Positions 56,101 to 64,000 of a stretch of DNA of 64,000 nucleotides are shown piece after piece. The stretch lies in assembly GCA_034008185.1 (NCBI GenBank), contig CM067082.1:155627895-155691894 (forward strand), given 5' to 3'. The position numbers and the translations under genes were made by a program. Position 1 is the first letter of the stretch. Each line of letters opens with the position of its first letter. The notes beneath the pieces are model-generated. The model saw only the letters and a list, made by a program, of their open reading frames with translations, was not told the origin of the DNA and did no database searches. The stretch is from Gorsachius magnificus. Its lineage: Eukaryota > Chordata > Aves > Pelecaniformes > Ardeidae.

Positions 56101-59100
56101 GAAAAAAAAAAAGATGTGGAAGGTTATGAGGCTGGGGGCTCTCTGGGCACCATGGCTTGATGGGGACTGTAAACTGGGGCAAAAACTTTTAATGTAGCTT
56201 GGTATCAGAGGAGGGACTTCATGGGTTAAGGCTGGAGTGACATCTTGCAGCCAGTTTGGTGGGACTCTGCAAGATGGAGCTGTGACGCATCGCTGCCTGA
56301 AGTACTGTTTGCTATGGGCTCAGGCCAAAGAGCTTCAGCTTGCTGAGTTGCCTCCGAAGACTTGGCCTCAGCTGGGTGCCTGTGGTTATTGTCTCTTTGT
56401 AAGCTGTGGTCCACATAGGAGTTATTTATAGTGCAAGCCTGAGCAGCCCAGTCACCAGGATAGTTCCTGCTTCTTGATGGATGCAGCATTGTTTTCAAGT
56501 CGTAAATCTTGGAAGTGACAAATAAAGGATACCCTTTTCCATCTGAAATGTCAATGGAATCATTTTATTCCTGTCAAAATTTGCAAGGCTTCTGGGATTT
56601 TTCAGCATTTTTGTATTTTGGTGCCCATCCTTAAATCTAAACTATCCCTGACCTAACTCTCCTAGCTTCAGCAAGAGGAATGTGAAATCAGGGAGGCCAA
56701 AACCAGAGTCAGAGGGTGTAAAATGCTGCTGCACTGACGCGGTGTTAGAATGGTCCATCACACAGCTGCCTGTCTACATCTGTGTGAAGTTTCAGCTGAA
56801 AAAAGGCTCGAAAGGCTCTCTTACTCATATAGAAACCATGAGCTATGTGATGGCACTGATGGCAATAAATGACACCTTTGCAAACAAATGGCACCCTCCA
56901 GCCCTGGGACTTCTCTGCACCTCCCATGCACGAGTGCCCCAGCAAGCTGTGAAGGGACCACTGTCCCCTTCTTGTGGGGAAGAAGCCAAAGATGGCCACA
57001 CGATGCCCAAGGCATTTGCTACTGAGTCAGTGGAAAATTGGGAGCTGAATATAGAAATCTTGCTATTTGCAGCATAGAATCACAGAATAATTTAGGTTGA
57101 AGGAACCTCCAAAGTTCTTTCATCCAGCTCCTATGCTCAAGCAGGTGCAGCTTTGGAGTTAGAGCAGCTTGCCGGGGCTTTGTGCAGTCAAATATTAAAT
57201 GTCTCCAAGGATGGAGGTTTTGTGACCTCTCTGGACCCCTGCTCCACTACTCTACCACCTCTGTTGGGAAAGTTTTCCTCACAGCTAACTGAAATTTCCT
57301 TTACTGCAACTCCTGGCCATTGCTTCTTCTCCCACCTTTGTGCAAATCCAAGAAGAGTCTGGATCCCTCTTCTGTGTGTCCTCCTGTTAGGGAGTTGCAG
57401 ACAACAATGAGGTCTTCCCTTCCCCTTCTCCAGGCTGATCAGATCCAGCTCTGCCTCTCCTTGTACCTCCTTTTCTCCAGCCCTGACCATTTTGGTGGCC
57501 TCTGCTAGGCTCATTCCAGTACCTCAATGTCTCCCTTGTACTGGGGAGCCCCAGACTGGACACAGCATCCAGATGTGGTCTCACAAGTGTATGATCAAAG
57601 GGAAAAAAGAAAAATCTACTTCCCTTGAGCTGCTTGCTGCAGTCGTGCTGAAACAGCCCAGGACATGGTGGACCTTCAGTGCCACTCATGGAATTACCTT
57701 GCCTGACCAGACTGGTGGAGCACTGATCTTTAGACATAGGTTTTGTCTGAACACAAAGCAGCCTGTCTACCTCCAGGTTAAGTGACAGCTGGCCACAGCC
57801 GCTGGTTGTCACCCGTTGTCCAGTGTGAAGGTCTGTATCTCAAAGAGCATTTCCCCCGGCACTCCCACTGCCTTCCCCCTCCGTCCTGCTTTCTAGGGCT
57901 GTGGTTTCATCCTGCTGACTTCTCGTTTCATGGGATTTACGTGAGCTGCATAGGCTCCAAACCTGACCCTTTCCAGGTGAGGACCTACCCATGCAATCAG
58001 GCAACAGGGGGATAAAGGCTGCGTGTCCTGGCTTGGGAACAACCCTTACTTTATCTTTTCTGCCTGGACGTGTTATTGTTTCCTCCCAGATGATATGTGA
58101 GCCATGGGAGAAGAACAAAAGGATTTCTGGGGATGGGGGGAAGGACAGAGGAGTTACTGGATTCCTGGAGGATCAGCAAGAAGGGTAGGTGCCTTGTGTT
58201 GGCTGTCTACAGGGAAAGTGCTCTGGGATTACAGCTCAGGCCGGGGCTCAGATTGCCTATGCACAGCTCGATCTGATGACAGCTTTGGTTACTGCTGAGT
58301 TAGAACAGCCACTTTTCTCGTGGAGGATCCCATGTCACACCATGGTTTCCCCTGCACATGAGAGAAATGGCCAGAGAGTCTGAGCTGGACCTATCACACC
58401 TCCAGGGGCAAGAACAGCATTGGAAATGGGGCACGTATTGGTAGGGGCACATACCCTGTGTCCTTGGAGTGTTAGCTCTGTGGCTGTAGCTGCTGCTGTT
58501 CCCTCCGCTGGAGGTTTTTCTGGGGGCTACTAAAATGATCCGAGGGCTGGAGCCCCTCTCTTATGAGGACAGGCTGAGGGAGTTGGGGTTGTTCAGCCTG
58601 GAGAAGAGAAGGCTGCGGGGAGACCTGATTACGGCCTTTCAGTACCTAAAGGGGGCCCATAGGAAAGGTGGGGACAAGCTTTTTAGTAGGGCCAGCTGTG
58701 TCAGGACAAGGGGTAATGGTTTTAAACTAAACCAGGGTAGATTTAGACTGGATATAAGGAGGAAATTCTTTACAACGAGGGTGGTGAAACACTGGAAGGA
58801 GTTGCCCAGAGAGGTGGTGGAGGCCCCATCCCTGGGAACATTCAAGACCAGGTTGTATGGGGCTCTGAGCAACCTGATCTAGTTAGCAGTGTCCCTGCTC
58901 CCTGCAGGGGGGTTGGACTAGATGACCTCTAGGGGTCCCTTCCAACCCAAAACATTCTATGATTCTATGATTCTATGATAAAAGATGCAAAGCTGAACCC
59001 AGACCTGACGCCACTAAGCTTCCAGTTAATGTGCCCTATGGCAGCCAGGGCTGGACCAAATACACGGTTCAACATCATTCCCTATTCATGACTGGAATCA

Positions 59101-60500
59101 GGAGAGGGTTATTCCTATTACCTACCCCTTCAAGCTTCCTTCCTCAATGACTAGAAACTCCCCTGCCCCCCCAGGGGGATCTGCCTTAAAAATATAGGGG
59201 GAAGAATCTCTAGTGAAACAACTCAGATGTTGCACCTTCATTTACAACCTCCTTTTTAACATCATATGACAATGCGTATTACTGGCATTACATGGAACCT
59301 AAAGACTGGTGATGCTCCCAAGTGGTCAAAGAAACAACAGAAAGATAAAGGTAGTACCTGTAGGAAGTAGGAACTCATGGGATCCTCTTTGCTGTCCTCG
59401 TTGTAGTACAGTCCCCCGACAATGAAAATCTGATTCTCTTTGGTCACCAGACTGATGTGGTTCTTTGGGATTTGAGTAGACAGGGAGGCAAAATAGCACT
59501 CGTTGGCAGTGGGATCATAGGCCACTGCTCCACTGTCGCTCACCATGAAGATAAGGTCCTGGAGGAACATCCCAAAGCGCATTGTGTCATTTAAGATCCC
59601 TGGGAGAGCGTCCTCTGTATCTTCCTCCTCATCTACTGCTCCATTGACAACATTGTCTTTCTCTTGCTTTTCACTGCTTTTCTTCGCTTTCTTCTTCTTC
59701 ACCACGGTGAATTTACCTTTCTGGGCATCCTTCACCATCTGCAGCTTCTTGAGCAGCTCCGGGCTGGACTTCACCATGGTGTGCTTCTCCACGTGGTCCT
59801 TGATGTAGTCGTTGGGCATGAGGCGGAAGCGGATGCTTTCAAAGATGACAGGCAAGGCCTTCTGCCGGCTCTCATGGTCCTTGGTCCCCACCCACTTCAT
59901 CACTACTTCGAAGACAGTCTCCTCTTTCTCGATGTTGAGGGAGTCACTGGAGATGATTGCGATAAGCTCATCAGGTGAAAGCTGGTAGAACTCCTCGTCC
60001 CGAGAGACCAGCGCAAAGCGATCGCAAATGAAATCCCGAGCTGCCACGGCCAGCCGGGCACAATCCAGCATCAAGCCCAGCCTGAAGATAGCCAAGCAGT
60101 TGCTGAGGCAGAGCCGCTTCTGCAAGAAGGACACACAGACAGTGAAGATGGAAGGGATCTGGAACATGTTGGCCACAGAGAAGATGTCCTGCACATTCTG
60201 CTCTGTGATCTCCAGCTCGGAGGTGTAGATATAATGGAGGATCTTGCCCATGACATCTGGATCAACATCTTCCAAACTGACCTCCCTCTTCTTGCTCTCT
60301 TCCTTGTCCGAGAGGAACATCGCTCGGAAATATGGGCTGCAAGCTGCCAGCACCAGCCGATGGCAGGGAAACTCCTTCCCCTTGACTTTCAAGACACAGT
60401 CCAGAAACTTATTGTGGTCCAACATGTCTTTGAGTCCATCCTGGAGGAGAGTTTGCTGGTAGAGACGCAGTTCTTCCACTTGATCAAAAGGCAAACCCAT
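50057..60500 (-). CDS. KLHL40: KLHL40, BTB-BACK-Kelch muscle protein (complete, six exons)
   Basis: Kelch-like 40 (KBTBD5): a striated-muscle substrate-binding Kelch protein that stabilises nebulin and leiomodin-3 in the thin filament; human loss causes nemaline myopathy 8. Coding exons in transcript order are 60500-59358, 54922-54762, 53124-53017, 51831-51646, 51096-50950 and 50168-50057. All have GT-AG junctions and join in frame to 618 residues (human 621). Residues ~30-130 are BTB ([20 protein letters not shown]) and ~135-240 BACK ([20 protein letters not shown]). A Lys-rich then Glu/Asp-rich linker lies at ~262-300, and five or six Kelch blades follow from ~345. The start is ACCATGG, an ideal Kozak. 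Diagnostic agreement with KLHL40 over KLHL41 includes [20 protein letters not shown] and [20 protein letters not shown]. Confidence 0.96.
50169..50949 (-). other. KLHL40 intron 5
   Basis: A 781-base GT-AG intron with no recognised feature. Confidence 0.85.
50950..51096 (-). CDS. KLHL40: KLHL40 exon 5
   Basis: 147 nt between GTGGCAG and TTTGGAG|GTGACG. It encodes [20 protein letters not shown], then [18 protein letters not shown] and [11 protein letters not shown]. Confidence 0.95.
51097..51645 (-). other. KLHL40 intron 4
   Basis: A 549-base GT-AG intron with no recognised feature. Confidence 0.85.
51646..51831 (-). CDS. KLHL40: KLHL40 exon 4
   Basis: 186 nt between TTTCTCTAG and CAACAA|GTACGT. 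It encodes [38 protein letters not shown] and [18 protein letters not shown], the blade most characteristic of KLHL40. Confidence 0.96.
51832..53016 (-). other. KLHL40 intron 3, with CR1
   Basis: 1.2-kb intron containing the CR1 fragment at 51985-52185; otherwise nothing recognised. Confidence 0.85.
51985..52185 (+). mobile_element. CR1 3' fragment in KLHL40 intron 3
   Basis: 'aagggtggaggccccatccc' and 'gttggactagatgacctcta', ending in three TTCTATGA-type repeats. About 25 extra bases (around 52020-52045) interrupt the usual 'gggaacattcaaggcc' block. Confidence 0.88.
53017..53124 (-). CDS. KLHL40: KLHL40 exon 3
   Basis: 108 nt between GATCCAG and GACAA|GTAAGT. It encodes [20 protein letters not shown] and [15 protein letters not shown], the next Kelch blade. 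Confidence 0.95.
53125..54761 (-). other. KLHL40 intron 2
   Basis: 1.6-kb intron with an A run at about 53300-53314. No CR1 or extra exon recognised. Confidence 0.85.
54762..54922 (-). CDS. KLHL40: KLHL40 exon 2
   Basis: 161 nt between CCTTTCAG and CGGCT|GTAAGT on the minus strand. It encodes [20 protein letters not shown] and continues through [18 protein letters not shown] to CYDRL, a Kelch blade with its Gly-Gly pair. Confidence 0.95.
55744..56062 (+). mobile_element. CR1 in KLHL40 intron 1
   Basis: From 'gggtggaagtcacgaggatg' through 'ggcaatgggcacaaactgaa' to CATTCTGTGTTTCTGTGATT. This intact copy shows the unbroken join that is interrupted at 40786/41031. Confidence 0.92.
57073..57720 (-). 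mobile_element. CR1 in KLHL40 intron 1, minus strand, older
   Basis: Begins ATAGAATCACAGAATAATTT and 'ggaacctccaaagttctttc', then 'ccttctccaggctgatcaga', 'ctggggagccccagactgga' and 'cagcatccagatgtggtctc'. It is the most diverged of the long copies; the right end is approximate. Confidence 0.85.
58518..58979 (+). mobile_element. CR1 in KLHL40 intron 1
   Basis: From 'gggggctactaaaatgatcc' through 'ggttgttcagcctggagaag' and 'gaaattctttacaacgaggg' to three TTCTATGA repeats. It is antisense to KLHL40. A 115-codon ORF2-derived frame remains open, so the copy is fairly young. Confidence 0.93.
59358..60500 (-). CDS. KLHL40: KLHL40 exon 1
   Basis: 381 codons, from ATG (60500) to the donor FLQ|GTACTA (CAG ends at 59358). 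It encodes BTB, BACK, the charged linker and the first Kelch blade start ([20 protein letters not shown]). The frame reads on about 30 codons past the donor before a stop; that extension is intronic. Confidence 0.96.
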
Positions 60501-60663
60501 GGTGAAGAGTAACCGCTCCTTTTTTCCCCAGTCCTTCTTTTATGTATATATATTTATGAATATATCTATACCTGAGCCCCTGGTAAAGGAACTTACTCCA
60601 AGCACGTCTCCCTTGCTTCCAGACTGTCAGCACACTGGGAATGTGAAACGCCTGCTACTGTCG

Positions 60664-60669
60664 CAGCTG
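60664..60669. promoter_or_regulatory. E-box CAGCTG in the KLHL40 promoter
   Basis: Palindromic CAGCTG, a preferred myogenic bHLH core, about 30 bases downstream of the TATA/MEF2-like element. A second CAGCTG lies at 60814-60819, about 105 bases upstream of it. Confidence 0.35.
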
Positions 60670-60699
60670 TCTGGGTACTTCAGTTTCCAGCGTAGGGCT

Positions 60700-60709
60700 T
60701 TATATATAG
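60700..60709 (-). promoter_or_regulatory. KLHL40 TATA/MEF2-like element
   Basis: On the minus strand this reads CTATATATAA, a perfect match to the MEF2 consensus YTA(W)4TAR and also a TATA box. It lies about 200 bases before the start codon, and there is no ATG on the minus strand between it and 60500. A MEF2/TATA role fits the muscle-specific expression of KLHL40. A second AT-rich element at about 60541-60565 is an alternative TATA. Confidence 0.5.
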
Positions 60710-60819
60710 CCACAGCGTTACAAAGCTTAAGGAATCCATACTGGAGCATGTGTAAGCCGATCACCCTTTAATATGACACATTGGACAACTAGGAAGGGAG
60801 GGGGACGGGGGAACAGCTG

Positions 60820-63800
60820 TACTTCCAGCCTCGATGCTTCAGGAAGGCTCTGTCAGCCTGTGCGTCACCGTGGGGGGAAACCGGAGATTTTGCTGCCGTC
60901 CCATGACGGGAGACGCGCGCGACCCAGCGTCTCAGCCGTCGCGCTTGGGAAACAATCTCCAGATGAATCAAACACCCGAATCTGCCTTCTGGGTCACCAA
61001 TGGGCTGGGCTGGGACCTTCTCCCCACACCCCTAAGCCCACCGCTCCAAAACTGCTAAACCTTTTGCTGGGCTAGAAATAGACTGTGAAGTCAAAGCTGG
61101 AAAGATGCAATAAGGGAGCGTCTTATGTGGGCTTTGTGGCATCCCCGACTCCAGCCAGCTTACTCCCAGGGCTGCTTTTCTGCACAGGTTTGTCCTTTAT
61201 TCTCCTCTGGAGTCAGTTTTCAGAGGTCTGGGAGGGGGTGGAAGGTGAAGATAGAGCTATTTTTTTACACCCCTGTATGGGGTATGAGACCTATGTGGGA
61301 AGTTACTTAAAAAGTCTCACTAAAGGAGGAGACTCGAGGAGATTGGGAGATGGATGGCTCTGCTTTCTCAGCAATACCTGCATGGGCCCCACTGGCACAG
61401 TTTCTGAACACCTAGTCATTAATAAATCCATCTCCTCCACCTCTTGGTGGCAGAGAGAGGGTCTGAGGTGGAACAGGAGAGAGCACAATGGTGGGCTTCA
61501 ACTCACGGGTTAGGCCATCTAAACACAGGTATCTTCTTGTGAGTTGAGGGGTCTCCTGCTAAGGTCTACTGAGATTCAACATCCCCATGCTGAAGTCCAG
61601 AGGTGCAGCAGGACAAGTTGCCTGGCCTTGAGCTGATGCTCCAGAAAGGCTGAAGTCTCCAGCAGGTCTTGTGTCCTGCTTGCATGCCCATGGATGTCTA
61701 GGAAGTCCCGTGGGGCCTCAGATGGCCACTCCAGGTCCAGCTCTTCCCATGGAGCTCATGAAGAAGCCAATTAGTTCTAACAGACATGGATGAGCAGAGT
61801 AGCTATAGTTATATATACCTATGGTAAAACTTATACATTAATCTGTTTTATTTTATCTCCGTTACTATGGACCCTCTGGGCTGGCCAACACTCAGAAATG
61901 GCACAGATTTAATTAATGATTCAATTAGCCATTCTTCTTGGTGTATTTAAAGGCACACAACCCCTTACCCTGGCATGGATGTATTTATAAAAGTGGTTTG
62001 TGCCGTGATGGTTATCGACATAAGTGGGAAGAGGGAGGAAGCTATACTGGTATGACGCCTCTGTACTGGTGAGGTTCCAGCAGCATCTTGGAGGTACCAG
62101 TATAGCAGGGAAATAATCACAAGCTGTTTTCGGAGCTCACATCATAAGCTTTTCTGCTGTGCTGCTCATCTGTGACAGGATCAGATGAGCACTGATCTTT
62201 GAGCTGGGTCGAACTTCAGAAACGTTCCTCTGCTCCCAGACATCTGGGGCTGGACAACCCCATCCTCCCCTCTCTCTTCCCTCTGCATGAGCACTGCATT
62301 TCCCCAAATTTAACCCTGCCTTGTCGTGCTGCCGGCTGGGATTTCCACCACCACCCCGCCCCCCTTTGCCTTTAATCTCCCTTGAGCCCTTGCTTTCCTT
62401 CTCCCTGTGCTGCTCAGTGTGTGCTGCCACCCAAGGTTTGCTTCCACATGCCCCATGTCACAAGGTGCCACTGCTAAAATGCAGCTGCAGCCCATCCCTT
62501 CCCGGAGACGCTCCTGACTGATCGGTGGGTCTGCGGCTTCTCCCAGGTTTGTGGTCCACCCAGGGGAAGAGCACCGTGCCAGTCACAAACCTGCTCCGGG
62601 CTCCTCATCAGCTTCAGTGGCTTTGCACAGCGGCTAGACCAGCTCCAAGGCTTGGGGAAGCAGGCCTGTTTTTTCCGGAGCACTATCTCCTCGGTACACC
62701 ATGTCATTTAGGCTCCCTACAGGCATGGGGAGATACAGGTATCTCCAGGAGCTGGTTCATTGCACCCAAGTTAGACCCTTGCCTGAGATGAGAGGACAGC
62801 AGTGATGCCCATCTGTCCCCATTTGCTCTACAGAGAGTTTAAATCACAGATTCAGACTAGACGCCCTCAACTGTTCCCCGTGCCCCCTAACACCAGCAGT
62901 GCTGGGATGCTATCCTCATCATGGCCTGGGGCAACAGTCACACCTGTGATCCCCTGCCTTATGTTTCCACCATTCTTTTGCTATCAGTTCCATCATAGCA
63001 GCACTCATCCCAAGCCCTGTCATCCAAATGGATGTAGGTAGCATATACAGCCCAGGCTGGACATACAGGCTCTGTCCTATGTGTTAACCCTGACCTCACA
63101 TGGTCTGTAAACCTCCCTGGCTCCTGAGCTGCACTCAGCTTAGATAAGGCTGATCCCTCCCCAGACAAGTTTCTTCCACAGCCTGGTGGTACAGAGGGTC
63201 GATCTGGTGGACCCAACCCCTCCGAGCAGTTCTGTGCTGTGGGGAGACCCAGGGGTGCTCTCAGAGCCACCGTGTGCCTCTCTTGACCCCTCCTGGGGCT
63301 GGGTGTGACAAGCCAGCAGTGCTCCGTGCAGCTCAGATCCACAAGCTTCACATCCTCTCACCCACCAGGTATTGGTTCAGATTGTTTTGTATTGTTCAGA
63401 TTATTTTCCTTCTTACATTTTAGGTTACACGCTTCCAGTCTGGATCTCAGGCACAGTATTGCTTTCTCACTTGTGTGTCTTCCCTCATTCCTGGTTTTCA
63501 TTTGTTCACACTGGTTGGCCGTTGCCATTTTACAACCTGTTTATGCTCAGGGAATTCAATAGGATTTGGGAAGGGGGGGCTTGGTCTCAGCCTTGCTGAA
63601 CTGGAGAGCCAAGGTCACAACGATTGCTACAGGAGACTTTTCTCAGATGATAGCAGTGGAATTTGAGGCAATCACCAATTCTGAGCCCTCTGCAACCATT
63701 AGCTCTTATGGAGGCTTTGGTCACAGTAGACTTGTACCATCTGTCTTCCATTTGCTGGGCCCAACGTGTCACCACTAAGGTAAGCTGGTCTCCAAGCCAA

Positions 63801-64000
63801 GCCCAGAGGGATTTAGCATCTAAAAGCAGATGAGATGGCACCTGTGGATGCGATAAGGGTGAGCAGTGATGATCGTTACCGTTCGGTTATCTCCGTGAAC
63901 ACATGAATGGATGAACTGACTCTCCCCAGGGTACGGCCCCGGGAGTGCCGACTGCTGTAGGACAGCCAGCACAGCCCTGAATGAGGTGGGCTGTTCTGAA
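60820..64000. other. Upstream of KLHL40, no gene recognised
   Basis: Mixed-composition DNA without CR1 copies that I can see and without a recognisable exon. The sequence at the far right edge (CTCTCCCCAG at about 63921-63930 followed by a GC-rich stretch) could be a splice acceptor, but I cannot tie it to a protein. Confidence 0.5.

Larger units (their letters stand above)
54923..59357 (-). other. KLHL40 intron 1
   Basis: 4.4-kb intron holding three separate CR1 copies (two plus, one minus). The remaining sequence shows no exon. Confidence 0.85.

Noticed and set aside
59262..59357. C-terminal extension of KLHL40 exon 1 frame
   Set aside because: Reads past a good GTACTA donor into intron. 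The joined exon 2 ([10 protein letters not shown]) gives the conserved Kelch continuation, so the extension is not coding.
63587..63841. Possible exon of a neighbouring gene at the right edge
   Set aside because: No recognisable protein segment or paired splice sites; cannot be distinguished from noise.

Overview
The window is vertebrate nuclear DNA, almost certainly from a bird. It has split genes with GT-AG introns and more than twenty copies or fragments of CR1-type LINEs. Most CR1 copies end in the usual short tandem 3' tail (ATTCTATG/ATTCTGTG type). A very GC-rich promoter region is full of mononucleotide runs. There are no operons, CRISPR arrays, tRNAs or prokaryotic features. Family assignments come from comparing translations with remembered mammalian orthologues; no search was run.

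Layout. 1-6140 (+): the last five coding exons and 3' UTR of NKTR, a cyclophilin-domain nuclear RS protein; only the C-terminal ~303 residues are here. 6141-21850: intergenic DNA with CR1 fragments, simple repeats and no convincing gene. 21850-22358: CpG-rich, CCAAT-containing putative promoter and 5' leader of ZBTB47, apparently ending in an exon that contributes only the ATG. 22359-35075: its long first intron, with extreme homopolymer and G-tract content, nested CR1s, an AT satellite and a 40-bp minisatellite. 35076-42279 (+): five further ZBTB47 coding exons encoding a BTB domain, an acidic linker, nine zinc fingers and a proline-rich tail. 42280 to ~46835: probable long 3' UTR. 46836-50056: spacer. 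50057-60500 (-): a complete six-exon KLHL40 (618 residues, BTB-BACK-Kelch), with a TATA/MEF2-like element and E-boxes upstream. 60720-64000: upstream DNA with no recognisable gene.

The three genes match the NKTR-ZBTB47-KLHL40 order of human 3p22. Here, however, KLHL40 faces ZBTB47 (convergent), whereas in human, as I recall, all three run the same way. The genes do not form a pathway. NKTR is a nuclear RS protein, ZBTB47 a probable DNA-binding regulator, and KLHL40 a striated-muscle protein that stabilises thin-filament components.

I did not find a new molecular system. The points most worth checking are the KLHL40 orientation, the ATG-only exon of ZBTB47 with upstream ORFs, the repeated symmetric RS mini-exons and NAGNAG acceptor of NKTR, three nested CR1 insertions, minisatellites on both sides of the main ZBTB47 exon, a G-rich R-loop-prone first intron, and one unexplained protein-like ORF near 11 kb.
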